The notes beneath the pieces are model-generated. The model was not told where the DNA came from and did no database searches. It saw only the letters and a list, made by a program, of their open reading frames with translations. A stretch of DNA of 64,000 nt. Origin: Rhodanobacter sp. OK091. GTDB lineage: Bacteria; Pseudomonadota; Gammaproteobacteria; Xanthomonadales; Rhodanobacteraceae. The position numbers were made by a program, and so were the translations under genes. This document shows positions 1 through 11,019 of this stretch, one piece after another (within the stretch, counting starts at the first letter, position 1; every line of letters begins with the position of its first letter). The stretch covers positions 62,001 to 126,000 of the forward strand of contig NZ_FRCH01000001.1 in assembly GCF_900142825.1 (NCBI RefSeq). Reading direction: 5' to 3'.

Positions 1-938
1 ACCTTGCTGCGCTTCTTCCACGGCACACCGACCAGCCAGTCGAGGTAGTTGCGCACCACGGTCGCCTCGGCGGACATCGGCGACATCTGCTTGAGCTTGC
101 CGAACTCCTGCCGCGCCTTGGTCAGCACGGCCTTCGGCATACCGGAGGTCTCGATCTTCTTCTGCAGCTCCTCGGTCTCGTTCGGGCCCTCCTCGTTGTC
201 GCCGAGCTCCTTCTGGATCGCCTTCATCTGCTCGTTGAGGTAGTACTCGCGCTGGCTCTTCTCCATCTGCGACTTGACCCGGCCGCGAATACGCTTCTCG
301 ACCTGCTGCAGGTCCATCTCGCCATCGACCAGCCCGATCAGCAGCTCCAGGCGCTGACCCACATCGGCGGTTTCCAGCACCTTCTGTTTGTCAGCCATAC
401 GCACGGAAAGGTGCGCGGCGATGGAGTCGGCGACGCGCGACGGGTCGTCGATCCCCGACAAGCTGGCCAGCACTTCCGGCGGCAGCTTGCGGCTCTGCTT
501 GACCAGTTGCTCGAACAACGAGATCAGCGTGCGCGAAACGACGTCGAGCTCGCGCTCTTTCGCGTTGTAGACCGGCTCGATCAGACGTGAGCGAGCCATC
601 AGCATGCCATTTTCGTCGTGGAAATCCTCAACGGCCACGCGCGACTGCCCCTCGACCAGCACTTTGACCGTGCCATCGGGCAGCTTCAGCAGTTGCAGCA
701 CACCGGCCAGCGTGCCGACCTGGTGCAGATCGGCGATACCCGGATCATCGACATCCGGACTTTTCTGCGCTACCAGCAGGATCTGCCGTTCGCCTTCCAT
801 GGCGCGTTCGAGCGCACGCATGGATTTGTCGCGTCCGACAAACAACGGGATGACCATATGCGGATAAACCACCACGTCGCGCAGCGGCAATACCGGAAGA
901 GCGTCCAGCGCAGGGGGTAAGGGGGCATTCTTGGCCAT
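1..938 (-). CDS. lon: ATP-dependent Lon protease, N-terminal part (cut by window edge)
   Basis: Lon is a cytoplasmic AAA+ serine protease that degrades misfolded and regulatory proteins. The minus-strand translation starts MAKNAPLPPALDALPVLPLR and continues as a typical Lon N-terminal substrate-binding domain with VVYPHMVIPLFVGRD and the helical stretch REYYLNEQMKAIQKELG, just before the AAA+ module. About 312 codons are visible; the ATPase and protease parts lie beyond position 1. The start ATG at 938-936 is preceded by a GAGGA-type ribosome site about 10 bases upstream. It lies downstream of clpX on the same strand, separated by 172 bases that contain a terminator, so it probably has its own promoter. 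Confidence 0.97.
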   Translation of the reverse strand, partial: MAKNAPLPPALDALPVLPLRDVVVYPHMVIPLFVGRDKSMRALERAMEGERQILLVAQKSPDVDDPGIADLHQVGTLAGVLQLLKLPDGTVKVLVEGQSRVAVEDFHDENGMLMARSRLIEPVYNAKERELDVVSRTLISLFEQLVKQSRKLPPEVLASLSGIDDPSRVADSIAAHLSVRMADKQKVLETADVGQRLELLIGLVDGEMDLQQVEKRIRGRVKSQMEKSQREYYLNEQMKAIQKELGDNEEGPNETEELQKKIETSGMPKAVLTKARQEFGKLKQMSPMSAEATVVRNYLDWLVGVPWKKRSK

Positions 939-1050
939 GGAAGACGGGTTCCTCGGAATTCAGGATCAGGTTTCGTCCCGACACTGCGCCGGGTACATCA
1001 TCAGGTCAAGTGGTGACGGATGGACGTTCACTCAAGGTTTGCGGGTGCCG

Positions 1051-1084
1051 AAAACAGAACGGCCCCGGCAAAATCACCGGAGCC
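1051..1084 (-). terminator. Rho-independent terminator after clpX
   Basis: On the minus strand an 8-bp stem (GGCTCCGG / CCGGGGCC, one G-T pair) with an 8-base loop is followed by GTTCTGTTTT. It begins 26 bases after the clpX stop codon, so it should end the clpX transcript and separate it from lon. Confidence 0.75.
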
Positions 1085-1110
1085 GCTGTCATGACAGGCC
1101 TGCGAGTGGA

Positions 1111-2406
1111 TCAGGCGGCGGCGTCGCCGCCCTCGCCCGCCACGCGTTGCTGCAGGTTGCCGCGATAGATCAGGTAGGGCTCGGCCTGGCCGTCGATCAC
1201 GGCATCGTCCACCACCACCTTGCTGACGTGCTCCAGCGAGGGTAGCTCGTACATCGTATCGAGCAGCACTTGTTCCAGGATGGTGCGCAGACCACGTGCG
1301 CCAGTTTTCCGCTTGAGCGCCTTCTTGGCGATCGCCTGCAGCGCCTCGGGACGGAACTCCAGTTCCACCTCCTCCATCTCGAACAGCTTCTTGAATTGCT
1401 TGGTGACGGCATTCTTCGGCTCGGTGAGAATCTTCACCAGCGCTGCTTCGTCAAGCTCGTCCAGCGTGGCCACTACCGGCAGACGCCCCACAAATTCGGG
1501 AATCAGACCGAAGCGCACCAGATCGGACGGTTCCACATCGGCCAGTACCTTGCCCAGGTTCTCGGTGCGCTCCTTGCTGCGCACCTCGGCCGAAAAACCG
1601 ATGCTGGTGTTCTCGGAGCGCTGCTGGATGACTTTTTCCAGGCCGGCAAATGCGCCACCGCAGATAAACAGGATGTTCTTGGTGTCGACCTGCAGGAATT
1701 CCTGCTGCGGATGCTTGCGGCCGCCCTGCGGCGGCACCGAGGCCAAGGTGCCTTCGATCAGCTTCAGCAGCGCTTGCTGCACGCCCTCACCCGACACATC
1801 GCGGGTGATCGACGGGTTCTCGCTCTTACGCGATATCTTGTCGATCTCGTCGATGTAGACGATGCCCGACTGCGCCTTTTCGACGTCGTAGTCGCACTTT
1901 TGCAACAACTTCTGAATAATGTTCTCGACATCCTCGCCAACGTAGCCAGCCTCAGTCAGCGTGGTAGCGTCGGCGATCGTGAACGGCACATTAAGCAGGC
2001 GCGCCAGCGTTTCGGCCAGCAGCGTCTTGCCCGAACCGGTCGGACCGATCAGCAGGATGTTGGACTTGCCCAGCTCGATGTCATCGCTCTTCTGACGCGA
2101 CTCGATCCGCTTGTAATGGTTGTATACCGCCACCGCCAGCGCTTTCTTGGCACGGGTCTGACCGACCACGTACTGGTCCAGCGACTCGCGGATCTCGCGT
2201 GGTTTGGGCAGATGCGTGCGCCCGGAGGCGGCTTTTTCCTCCAGTTCCTCGCGGATGATGTCGTTGCAAAGCTCCACGCACTCGTCGCAGATGAACACGG
2301 ACGGACCCGCGATCAGCTTGCGCACCTCATGCTGGCTCTTGCCACAGAAGGAGCAATAGAGAATCTTGCCGCTATCGCTGGAACGCCCCTGCCGGTCGTC
2401 GCTCAT
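1111..2406 (-). CDS. clpX: ClpX, ATP-binding unfoldase subunit of ClpXP protease
   Basis: ClpX unfolds tagged substrates and feeds them to ClpP in the cytoplasm. The 431-residue protein has the N-terminal C4 zinc-binding domain (Cys18, Cys21, Cys40, Cys43), Walker A GPTGSGKT at 122-129, the GYVG pore loop at 155-158 and Walker B with DEID at 187-190. The length is normal for the family. It follows clpP on the same strand; the 110-base gap holds a strong hairpin, so clpX may be partly uncoupled from clpP. All expected catalytic motifs are intact. Confidence 0.98.
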   Translation of the reverse strand: MSDDRQGRSSDSGKILYCSFCGKSQHEVRKLIAGPSVFICDECVELCNDIIREELEEKAASGRTHLPKPREIRESLDQYVVGQTRAKKALAVAVYNHYKRIESRQKSDDIELGKSNILLIGPTGSGKTLLAETLARLLNVPFTIADATTLTEAGYVGEDVENIIQKLLQKCDYDVEKAQSGIVYIDEIDKISRKSENPSITRDVSGEGVQQALLKLIEGTLASVPPQGGRKHPQQEFLQVDTKNILFICGGAFAGLEKVIQQRSENTSIGFSAEVRSKERTENLGKVLADVEPSDLVRFGLIPEFVGRLPVVATLDELDEAALVKILTEPKNAVTKQFKKLFEMEEVELEFRPEALQAIAKKALKRKTGARGLRTILEQVLLDTMYELPSLEHVSKVVVDDAVIDGQAEPYLIYRGNLQQRVAGEGGDAAA

Positions 2407-2453
2407 ACTTTCGGTCCCACTGACAAATCTGAATGCGTCGCGAGAATAACACA

Positions 2454-2485
2454 GGGCTCCGCGTCTGCCTGCAGACGCGGAGCCC
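2454..2485 (-). terminator. Hairpin between clpP and clpX (terminator or attenuator)
   Basis: A perfect 15-bp inverted repeat (GGGCTCCGCGTCTGC and its complement, 2-base centre) starts 31 bases after the clpP stop. On the minus strand it is followed by TGTGTTATT, a weak T-rich tail. It could terminate most clpP transcripts or act as a partial attenuator or RNA stabiliser before clpX. Confidence 0.6.
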
Positions 2486-2516
2486 GTCTCGTGACTCGGG
2501 GGTTACGACCCGGGAA

Positions 2517-3146
2517 TCAGGCCGATTTCACTGTTTCGCCGGCGCGCTTGTCGAGCACCTCGTCGATCAGACCATACGTTTTCGCATCGACGGCGTTCAT
2601 GAAGCGGTCGCGCTCCATGTCCAGCTCGATCTTCTCGATCGCCTGGCCGGTATGCGCAACGTAGATCTGGTTCAGGCGCTGGCGCATGTACAGGATCTCG
2701 CGCGCCTGGATCTCGATGTCGGTTGCCTGCCCCTGCGCGCCACCGGAGGGCTGGTGGATCATCACACGGGAGTTAGGCAACGAGAAACGCTTGCCCTTGG
2801 CGCCCGCGGTCAGCAGCAGCGAACCCATGCTGCACGCCTGGCCGATGCACATCGTGCTGACATCCGGCTTGATGAACTGCATGGTGTCGTAGATCGCCAG
2901 ACCTGCGGTCACGGCGCCACCCGGGCTGTTGATGTAGAAGTGAATGTCCTTGTCCGGATTCTCCGACTCCAGAAACAGCATCTGCGCAACGATCACGTTG
3001 GCGACCTGATCGTTGACCTCGCCGACCAGGAAGATCACCCGCTCCTTCAGCAGACGCGAGTAGATGTCATAGGAGCGCTCGCCACGAGCCGTCTGCTCGA
3101 CGACCATCGGTATCAAATTGAGGTTCTGGATGGGATCCATGGCCAT
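2517..3146 (-). CDS. clpP: ClpP, proteolytic subunit of Clp protease
   Basis: ClpP is the serine peptidase barrel that works with ClpX and ClpA. The 209-residue protein carries the catalytic triad Ser106 (in GQACSMGS), His131 (in VMIHQPSGG) and Asp180 (in MERDRFM), and the conserved YINSPGG strand-turn. The start at 3146 (MAMD) has GGAGAG seven bases upstream. An alternative ATG two codons later lacks a better site. It lies between tig and clpX, the usual order in proteobacteria. Confidence 0.98.
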   Translation of the reverse strand: MAMDPIQNLNLIPMVVEQTARGERSYDIYSRLLKERVIFLVGEVNDQVANVIVAQMLFLESENPDKDIHFYINSPGGAVTAGLAIYDTMQFIKPDVSTMCIGQACSMGSLLLTAGAKGKRFSLPNSRVMIHQPSGGAQGQATDIEIQAREILYMRQRLNQIYVAHTGQAIEKIELDMERDRFMNAVDAKTYGLIDEVLDKRAGETVKSA

Positions 3147-3234
3147 TGCAGCTCTCCGGTTGATGTGCCTGACAGTATGTATGGCGCCGGGCCTGATATC
3201 GGATCAGGTCCGGCTGAGCCGGGGCCTGATTCGA

Positions 3235-4527
3235 TCAAACACCGGCCGGGCGCATCACATCGTCGAAGCTCAGGTCCTGCTGGGTGGTGTTGGCATGCTC
3301 CGCCACCCATTCGGCCACCTGATCTTCCATCACGCGATTCTGCAGCCCTGACATCAACTGGGGGTCGCCGTTGTAGAGTTCAATGACCTTCTCGGGCTCT
3401 TCATAAGTCGAAGCGATGGCGGCAAGCTGCTCGGCGACACGCTTGCGATCGATCTTGATCTCCTGCTTGCGAGCGATCTCACCCATCAGCAGGCCGGCAA
3501 TCACTCGCTTGCGCGCCATCGGCATGGCGGCATCGATCAACTGCGGCGGCGGCTGCTGACCCTGCGGCACGCTGCCGGCGGCCATATTGCGCGCCTCTGA
3601 CTGCACCAGCAGCTTCGGCACATCCAGCTCAGCGTGGACATCTGCCAGTTTTTCAGCGACTTCGGACTTCAGGCGCGCCATCAGCGCCGCCTTCAATTCG
3701 CGCTCGAGGTTCGCGCGAACTTCCTTGCGGAAGGTCTCCAGGTCACCGTCAGCGATGCCGAACAGCTTGGCGAACTCGCCGTCGATCTCGGGCAGTTTTG
3801 GCGCCTGAACCTTGATGATCTTGAAACTGACTTTGGCGGTCTTGCCAGCCAACTGCTCGTTGCGAAAATCTTCCGGGAAGGTGACGTCGGCATCGAAAAC
3901 ATCGTCAGCCTTGCGGCCAGTCAGCGCTTCGTCCAGCGCCTTGAACAACGTCCCCGAACCGAGCACGCTGCCGGCCCGCTCCAGACCGTCGGCCGGGAAG
4001 CGGTAGTCGCCGGCTTCTGCCGCGTATTCGAACATCACGAAATCGCCTTCGGCCGAGGCGCGATCGACTTCATCGAAACTGCGGCGCTGCTGCCGCAGCG
4101 TCTCCAGCATCTTGTCGATGTCGGCATCCGTCACCACCGCCGACGCACGATGAATCTCGAGCCCGGCCACATCAACCGCGGGGAACTCCGGCATGATTTC
4201 GAACGTAGCGGTATAGGCAATTTCACCGTTTTCCGGCCTGCCGGTGGTGTTGATCGCCGGATTCGCGATCGGCTGCAATTTTTCCTGCTCCACCGCTTCG
4301 CGCAACGTACTGCCAATCAGGTCGGACAGCACCTCGCCACGGACCTGGTCGCCGAAGCGCTGCTTGATCACCGTCGTCGGCACCTTGCCCGGTCGGAAAC
4401 CCTTCAAGCGCACCGTGCGACCCATTTCCGCGATACGCGCGCTCACCTGCGTCTCGAACCGCTCTGCGGGGAATTTCACCGTAAGCTTGCGCTCGAGCGT
4501 ACCGATGTTCTCAACCGAAACCTGCAT
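3235..4527 (-). CDS. tig: Trigger factor, ribosome-associated chaperone and prolyl isomerase
   Basis: Trigger factor binds nascent chains at the ribosome exit tunnel. The frame is open upstream, but the start at 4527 (MQVSVENIGT) fits the family and has AGGAGA six bases before it, giving 430 residues. The N-terminal ribosome-binding domain has the GFRPGKVP signature, followed by an FKBP-type domain (ASAEGDFVMFEY onward) and the C-terminal helical chaperone domain. It precedes clpP on the same strand and follows the tRNA-Leu gene by 89 bases. Confidence 0.97.
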   Translation of the reverse strand: MQVSVENIGTLERKLTVKFPAERFETQVSARIAEMGRTVRLKGFRPGKVPTTVIKQRFGDQVRGEVLSDLIGSTLREAVEQEKLQPIANPAINTTGRPENGEIAYTATFEIMPEFPAVDVAGLEIHRASAVVTDADIDKMLETLRQQRRSFDEVDRASAEGDFVMFEYAAEAGDYRFPADGLERAGSVLGSGTLFKALDEALTGRKADDVFDADVTFPEDFRNEQLAGKTAKVSFKIIKVQAPKLPEIDGEFAKLFGIADGDLETFRKEVRANLERELKAALMARLKSEVAEKLADVHAELDVPKLLVQSEARNMAAGSVPQGQQPPPQLIDAAMPMARKRVIAGLLMGEIARKQEIKIDRKRVAEQLAAIASTYEEPEKVIELYNGDPQLMSGLQNRVMEDQVAEWVAEHANTTQQDLSFDDVMRPAGV

Positions 4528-4616
4528 GACGTCTCCTGGTACTACCTGATGTTGTGGGCCTGCCACAGGCGCCATGGCGGCTGTGCCGCCTGAAAAACAA
4601 GGAAAACCACGGGGCA

Positions 4617-4701
4617 TGGTGCGAAAGGGGGGACTCGAACCCCCACGGGGTTAACCGCCAGAACCTAAATCTGGTGCGTCTACCAATTCCGCCACTCTCG
4701 C
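4617..4701 (-). tRNA. tRNA-Leu (anticodon TAG)
   Basis: An 85-base class II tRNA with acceptor GCGAGAG/CTTTCGC, long variable arm, TTCGAGTCC T-loop and encoded CCA. The anticodon loop is TTTAGGT in stem CCAGA/TCTGG, reading CUA leucine codons. It sits just upstream of tig on the same strand. Confidence 0.96.
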
Positions 4702-4950
4702 CTTGCCACCCTCATCAGCCGTACGCAACTGCAGGATCCTGAAGCCGATTGTCGTGCGCCAGACAACCGCCCTCACCCCCTTTCAGCCGCGTCCGCCTAA
4801 GTCGATGATTCCCTTATACGAAAGCAGACCATTTTACGGTTGCACGAGCTTGCAGCACAAGCATGCCGAGAGCGATGCGAGCCTTTTTACGACGATGCCA
4901 GCAGATCACCCCGCGAAACCGCGTTTCGCACGGGGACGGGGACCCACACA

Positions 4951-4984
4951 GCAAAACGCCGATCGCAAGCGATCGGCGTTTTGC
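4951..4984 (-). terminator. Terminator of the Pro-Arg-His-Lys tRNA operon
   Basis: A 16-bp perfect inverted repeat (GCAAAACGCCGATCGC, AA centre) lies 7 bases after tRNA-Lys. The outer arms supply A- and T-runs on both strands, so it can work in either direction. The rest of the stretch 4702-4950 shows no gene, only a short GCGAAAC/GTTTCGC dyad at 4913-4929. Confidence 0.85.
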
Positions 4985-4991
4985 CTTGCAT

Positions 4992-5067
<76 letters not shown>

Positions 5068-5087
5068 AGGAAACCTGGGTTTGAAAC

Positions 5088-5164
5088 TGGGGTGGATGAT
5101 GGGATTCGAACCCACGACAACCGGAATCACAATCCGGGACTCTAACCAGCTGAGCTACACCCAC
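5088..5164 (-). tRNA. tRNA-His (anticodon GTG)
   Basis: Acceptor GTGGGTG pairs with CATCCAC, with one G-T pair. The anticodon loop is TTGTGAT (GTG). An extra G at 5165 faces the C discriminator, the histidine identity element G-1:C73. CCA is encoded. Confidence 0.96.
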
Positions 5165-5179
5165 CATAAATCTTGTTAC

Positions 5180-5256
5180 TGGTGCGCCCGACAGGACTCG
5201 AACCTGCAACCGTCGGCTTAGAAGGCCGATGCTCTATCCGGTTGAGCTACAGGCGC
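5180..5256 (-). tRNA. tRNA-Arg (anticodon TCT)
   Basis: A 77-base cloverleaf with acceptor GCGCCTG/CGGGCGC, anticodon stem TCGGC/GCCGA and loop CTTCTAA (TCT, codons AGA/AGG). CCA is encoded. It lies between tRNA-Pro and tRNA-His in one operon. Confidence 0.95.
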
Positions 5257-5281
5257 AGTCCCTGTCGGCAGAACGTGTCGC

Positions 5282-5358
5282 TGGTCGGGGCAGAGGGATT
5301 CGAACCCCCGACTTTTGCGTCCCAAACGCAACGCTCTACCAGACTGAGCTATACCCCG
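5282..5358 (-). tRNA. tRNA-Pro (anticodon TGG)
   Basis: A 77-base cloverleaf with acceptor CGGGGTA/TGCCCCG, anticodon stem TTGCG/CGCAA and loop TTTGGGA (TGG). CCA is encoded. It is the first gene of the Pro-Arg-His-Lys unit. Confidence 0.96.
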
Positions 5359-5397
5359 CTTTCGAATCCCCGATCATGCTGCCACCGGAGCCTTGAA

Positions 5398-5426
5398 ATG
5401 TTACGGGTGACGCCTCGCTCAGTCAA
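5398..5426 (-). promoter_or_regulatory. Sigma-70 promoter of the Pro-Arg-His-Lys tRNA operon
   Basis: On the minus strand TTGACT (5426-5421) and TAACAT (5403-5398) are separated by 17 bases, about 40 bases before tRNA-Pro. The placement directly upstream of a stable RNA operon supports the call. Confidence 0.7.
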
Positions 5427-5491
5427 TCCGTGTCGAAGCACACCGCTGTTTCTGAACCATCGTTTCCACAGAGTAAAAGCCACTTCTCCGT

Positions 5492-5519
5492 GAAAACAAA
5501 ACGGGGTGCAAGCACCCCG
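5492..5519 (-). terminator. Terminator after tRNA-Arg(ACG)
   Basis: An 8-bp stem CGGGGTGC/GCACCCCG is followed on the minus strand by TTTTGTTTT. It lies 17 bases after tRNA-Arg(ACG), so that tRNA is a separate unit from the four-tRNA operon downstream. Confidence 0.9.
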
Positions 5520-5535
5520 CCTCGCCGTATAAAAA

Positions 5536-5612
5536 TGGTGCGCCCGGAGAGATTCGAACTCCCGACCACCTAGTTCGTAGCCAGGTACTCTATCCAACTG
5601 AGCTACGGGCGC
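5536..5612 (-). tRNA. tRNA-Arg (anticodon ACG)
   Basis: A 77-base cloverleaf with acceptor GCGCCCG/CGGGCGC, anticodon stem CCTGG/CTAGG with one G-T pair, loop CTACGAA (ACG, presumably edited to ICG by TadA) and encoded CCA. It has its own promoter and terminator. Confidence 0.96.
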
Positions 5613-5679
5613 ACTGAAAAAAACTTTTCACTTCACCGCATCAGTGTCTGGGCATTGAGGCGGTGAAGCAAGAAGCGGA

Positions 5680-5708
5680 ATTATTCAGACTCCGCCCTCG
5701 TGCGTCAA
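5680..5708 (-). promoter_or_regulatory. Sigma-70 promoter of tRNA-Arg(ACG)
   Basis: TTGACG (5708-5703) and AATAAT (5685-5680) on the minus strand are 17 bases apart, roughly 68 bases before the tRNA. The leader also holds a CTTCACCGC/GCGGTGAAG inverted repeat near 5630-5668. Otherwise 5613-5826 shows no gene. Confidence 0.75.
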
Positions 5709-5826
5709 CCCTTTTCTTGAAAATTATTCGCGGCGGTTGATCGCGCAGCAAAAAATCCCGCCCAGGATGTGACACGTCGGCCTGCGCAATGCACGCGTCT
5801 CACGCAGCGAGGTCGCCGACTCAAAT

Positions 5827-5855
5827 GAAAAGGGTGGCCGGCGGCCACCCTTTTC
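5827..5855 (-). terminator. Terminator after ftsH
   Basis: A 13-bp perfect inverted repeat (GAAAAGGGTGGCC, 3-base loop) lies 43 bases after the ftsH stop. The arms supply an A-run and a T-run, so it should work on both strands. Confidence 0.9.
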
Positions 5856-5898
5856 AATCACTTCACGACGTGCCGGTTTATGGCCGTCCAAATCCGGA

Positions 5899-7853
<1,955 letters not shown>

Positions 7854-7857
<4 letters not shown>

Positions 7858-8504
7858 GCACGGTTCTCGCCCGGTGACACGGCGGAAGGCTTGCGCCCCA
7901 CCGCCAGTGCGTACACCTCACGCGAACGTGCGCGTGAGGCCTTAGGTTTACGCATGGTTACGCGGGTGAACTCCGCGCGCAAGCTGCGCAAGTATTCGTC
8001 AAAGCCGACTCCCTGAAACAACTTGATCAGGAACGAGCCGCCCGGCTTGAGCCACTGCCGACTGAAATCCAGCGCCAGATCGGCCAGCGCCATCGCACGG
8101 ATCTGGTCTGCCAGCGCCACACCACTCATATTGGGGGCCAGATCGCACAGTACAAGATCCAGCTTGTGCCCCTCCAGCCGGGCCTCCAGCGCGCGCAGCA
8201 CCGACTCCTCGCGGAAGTCGCCCTGCAGGAAGTCCACCCCGGCGATGCTCTGCATCGGCAGGATGTCCAGCGCGAACACCTTGCCGGTATCGCCCAGGCG
8301 ATTGCGTACCAGTTGCGACCAGCTGCCCGGCGCGGCGCCCAGGTCGACCACATTGATGCCCGGCTTGAGCAGGCGATCACGCTCGATCAACTCCTCCAGC
8401 TTGTAGACCGCACGCGAACGCAAGCCCTCGGCCTGGGCTTTCTTGACGTATTCGTCGTTGAAATGTTCACGCAGCCAGACTGCGCTGCTTTTGCTGCGGG
8501 CCAT
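7854..8504 (-). CDS. rlmE: 23S rRNA 2'-O-ribose U2552 methyltransferase RlmE
   Basis: RlmE (FtsJ/RrmJ) methylates U2552 of 23S rRNA during late large-subunit assembly, using SAM. The frame is open far upstream, but the start at 8504 ([15 protein letters not shown]) matches the family and gives 216 residues. The SAM-binding motif [13 protein letters not shown] and the acidic [11 protein letters not shown] segment are present. Its stop overlaps the ftsH start by ATGA. The divergent gene yhbY also acts on the large subunit. Confidence 0.95.
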
Positions 8505-8585
8505 GTCGTTGGGGTCGCCGATTGGGGAACGGGATGCCGCATGATACCCTTTGCCGTTCACTGACCGCGAATCGAGCACCACCGC

Positions 8586-8882
8586 ATGGCCCTTTCCTCC
8601 TCGCAGATCCGCTACCTGCGCAGCCTCGCCCACGATCTGAGCCCGGTCGTCCTGCTGGGCAACAAGGGCGCGACCGAGGCCGTGGTCAAGGAACTGAACC
8701 TGGCGCTGGATATCCATGAACTGGTCAAGGTGAAGCTGTCCGGTGGCGACAAGGACGAGCGGCAGGCCCAGATCGACGTGCTTGCCGGCGGCACCCAGGC
8801 CGAGAAGATCCACCAGATCGGCCATGTGGTCGTGCTGTTTCGCCGCAACGCCGACGAACCGAAAATCGCCCTGCCACGCTAG
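8586..8882 (+). CDS. yhbY: YhbY-family CRM-domain RNA-binding protein
   Basis: A 98-residue single-domain protein of the CRM (YhbY) fold, associated with pre-50S particles. The GNKG motif in VVLLGNKGATEAVVKE and the C-terminal HVVVLFRR strand are diagnostic. It is transcribed divergently from rlmE-ftsH with 81 bases between the starts, the arrangement seen in Escherichia coli and many relatives. Confidence 0.93.
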   Translation: MALSSSQIRYLRSLAHDLSPVVLLGNKGATEAVVKELNLALDIHELVKVKLSGGDKDERQAQIDVLAGGTQAEKIHQIGHVVVLFRRNADEPKIALPR

Positions 8883-8891
8883 GCATACCCG

Positions 8892-9269
8892 ATGGATTTG
8901 TCGCTCGACCGCCCCGAAGGCTATCTGTTCGTGCGTCGTGTCGACGCTGGCAGCATCACCCTGATCGACCGCGAACTCGGCCGCAGTTTCCTGCTGGCGC
9001 CGGACCGGGTGGTCGAGAACTGGCCGGTCGATGCCGCCAGCGGGCTGGAGGCTGGCCACGTCGAGGCCCTGCTGGCGCTGCAGCCGGAACTGGTGATCCT
9101 GGGTACCGGCCATCGCCAGGTGTTTCCGGCAGCCGCCTTCATGGCTGGCTTCCTGCGCAGGAATATCGGCATCGAAGTGATGGACAACGCCGCCGCCGCG
9201 CGTACCTACAACCTGCTGGCCGGCGAAGGCCGCCGGGTCGTTGCCGGATTCATCCTGCCGACCGGCTGA
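8892..9269 (+). CDS. Mth938-like (DUF498/Xcc1710-type) protein
   Basis: A 125-residue protein of the small alpha/beta Mth938 family, known structurally from archaea and Xanthomonas but without an assigned reaction. Conserved features are the LILGTGHRQVFPAAAFM turn and the NAAAARTYNLLAGEGRRVVAGFI C-terminal part. It begins 9 bases after yhbY, so the two are probably one operon. It is convergent with the nlpD-like gene, with 26 bases between the stops. Confidence 0.85.
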   Translation: MDLSLDRPEGYLFVRRVDAGSITLIDRELGRSFLLAPDRVVENWPVDAASGLEAGHVEALLALQPELVILGTGHRQVFPAAAFMAGFLRRNIGIEVMDNAAAARTYNLLAGEGRRVVAGFILPTG

Positions 9270-9295
9270 TTGCAGCCTCCTGCTGCGCAGTTACT

Positions 9296-10381
9296 TCAGC
9301 GCGATGGCAGATATCCCAACGGATCGACCGGATTGCCGTCCTTGCGGATCTGAAACTCCAGTTCGTTGCGCGTGGCTCCGGTGGAGCCCATTTCGGCAAT
9401 CTGCTGGCCGGCGCTGACTCGCTGGCCTTCCTTCACCAGCCGTTTGCGATTGTGGCCGTAGGCGGACAGGAAGCTTTCGTTGTGCTTGATGATCACCAGC
9501 TCGCCGTAACCCACCAGGCCGTTGCCGCTGTACACCACCACGCCATCGGCGGCCGCACGCACCGGATCACCCGATTTGCCGGCGATCTCGATGCCGGGAA
9601 TCGCGTCGCCACTCTGGAAACGACTGAGCAGACTGCCGTCAGCCGGCCAACGCCAGTTCACGCCACTGACGGCACGTGAGGCACCCGCAGCAACCGGGGT
9701 CGGCGCGGGCGGCGGCATCGCCGCTGGTGCAGGTGTCGGCACGCCGGCGACAGGCACGATCGTGGTCGTGGCGGTCACAGCCGGCGCCGCCGGTTTTTTG
9801 ATCGGCACGGCGACTTGCGTAGCCGGCGTTGCATTCGCGGTGGCTGCAGTGGCTGCGACGGCCGGGGCCGCCGGCGGCGCCGTCACCGGTTCGAACCCAG
9901 GTGCCGTCGCGGCCGTCGATGCGGCAGCCGGCGGATGGGACGGAGCAGAAACCACGGTCGGCGATGACGTCCGTGGAGGGTTGGAAGGAGGGTTGGTATG
10001 TGGAGCACGGGTAGCCTGCGCGGCCACCGTCCTGCCCGGCGGCGGCGACAGTGTCAGCCGCTGCCCCGGCCGGATCGTGTACGGCGCAGCAATGCCGTTC
10101 CACTGCGCCAGGTCACGAAAATCCACCCCTTTGCGAAAGGCGATCGAGTACAGCGTGTCGCTTTTCACCACGACATAAGTGCCGCCGGGAATCGGCGTGC
10201 GGGCCGGCGCTACCGGGCTGGCAACAGGGTTGTTGTAGCCGCTGCCCGGGGCCGGCTCGACCACCACCGAACTGCGCATCGTGCCGCAGGCAGCCAGCAG
10301 CAGGGCCAAAACCGAAACGCTCAGCGATTGAAGATATCGATCCATGCGCCGCAGCATACCGAGGCGGTGGGGCTTTTTCAT
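9296..10381 (-). CDS. nlpD: NlpD-like lipoprotein, LysM plus degenerate LytM domain
   Basis: An outer-membrane lipoprotein likely to activate a cell-wall amidase at division. The start at 10381 (MKKPHRLGM) is chosen because GAGGAG lies nine bases upstream; the later ATG at 10345 has no ribosome site. The lipobox LLAAC follows the hydrophobic stretch SLSVSVLALL. Next come a LysM domain (YVVVKSDTLYSIAFRKGVDF), a long Pro/Ala/Thr-rich linker and a C-terminal M23 fold. The zinc ligands are missing: the GIDI-type motif reads GIEIAG without the His, and HxH reads ELEF. That fits NlpD as activator, not hydrolase. It follows surE-pcm-yqaA. Confidence 0.88.
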   Translation of the reverse strand: MKKPHRLGMLRRMDRYLQSLSVSVLALLLAACGTMRSSVVVEPAPGSGYNNPVASPVAPARTPIPGGTYVVVKSDTLYSIAFRKGVDFRDLAQWNGIAAPYTIRPGQRLTLSPPPGRTVAAQATRAPHTNPPSNPPRTSSPTVVSAPSHPPAAASTAATAPGFEPVTAPPAAPAVAATAATANATPATQVAVPIKKPAAPAVTATTTIVPVAGVPTPAPAAMPPPAPTPVAAGASRAVSGVNWRWPADGSLLSRFQSGDAIPGIEIAGKSGDPVRAAADGVVVYSGNGLVGYGELVIIKHNESFLSAYGHNRKRLVKEGQRVSAGQQIAEMGSTGATRNELEFQIRKDGNPVDPLGYLPSR

Positions 10382-10410
10382 ACGAGGTCGCTCCTCAAGC
10401 CAACCGACGC

Positions 10411-11019
10411 TCATCGCGGCCAGAACCACCACACCAGCAACACGGCCAGCGCGACCAGTGCGGCCCAGCCGATCCATTCAATATATTTGTGCAGGATCCG
10501 TTCGGCGCGCTCGCCGAACAGCCGGATCAGCAGCGCCAGCAACCACACGCGTTTTCCGCGCCCCAATGCGATGCAGGCCAGGAACGGAACGATAGGCACG
10601 CTGATGATGCCGCAGGCCCAGGTGACGAACTTCATCGGCACCACCGGCTGCAGCGCGGCCAGGATCAGTACGCCGAACATGCCCCAGCGATGCTCCCGCA
10701 TCTGCGCACTCAGGGTCGCCACGCCTTGCTCGATCGGCCCCGACAGATGCAGCGTATCGAGCAGCGGCCGCAAGGCCTGGAATGCCCAGTGCCCCAGCGC
10801 ATAGCCGACCAGGGCGCCAAGCAGCGAGCACAGCAGGCTGATGTTGGCGTAATGGAAGGCCTTGTGCCGCTTGCCCAGCATCATCGGGGCCAGCATCACT
10901 TCCGGCGGGATCGGGAAGATGAACGCCTCGACGAAACTCAGCCCGCCCAGGTAGTACAACGCCCGTGGCTCGCGCGCCCATACCAGTGCACGCGCATAAA
11001 GTGCTCCGAACAGACGCAT
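10411..11019 (-). CDS. yqaA: DedA/SNARE-associated (YqaA-type) membrane protein
   Basis: A 202-residue inner-membrane protein of the VTT/DedA superfamily. It shows the characteristic segment FVEAFIFPIPPEVMLAPMML, several hydrophobic helices, a Gly/Pro-rich loop LQPVVPMKFVTWACG and a C-terminal tail ending in WWFWPR. The start at 11019 overlaps the pcm stop by one base (TGATG). DedA relatives support membrane homeostasis and lipid-carrier flipping; the YqaA branch has no settled function. Confidence 0.88.
   Translation of the reverse strand: MRLFGALYARALVWAREPRALYYLGGLSFVEAFIFPIPPEVMLAPMMLGKRHKAFHYANISLLCSLLGALVGYALGHWAFQALRPLLDTLHLSGPIEQGVATLSAQMREHRWGMFGVLILAALQPVVPMKFVTWACGIISVPIVPFLACIALGRGKRVWLLALLIRLFGERAERILHKYIEWIGWAALVALAVLLVWWFWPR

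Noticed and set aside
2454..2485. Second REP copy like the one at 13206
   Set aside because: It is a long perfect inverted repeat, but its sequence does not share the GTAGGAGCCCGCG core.
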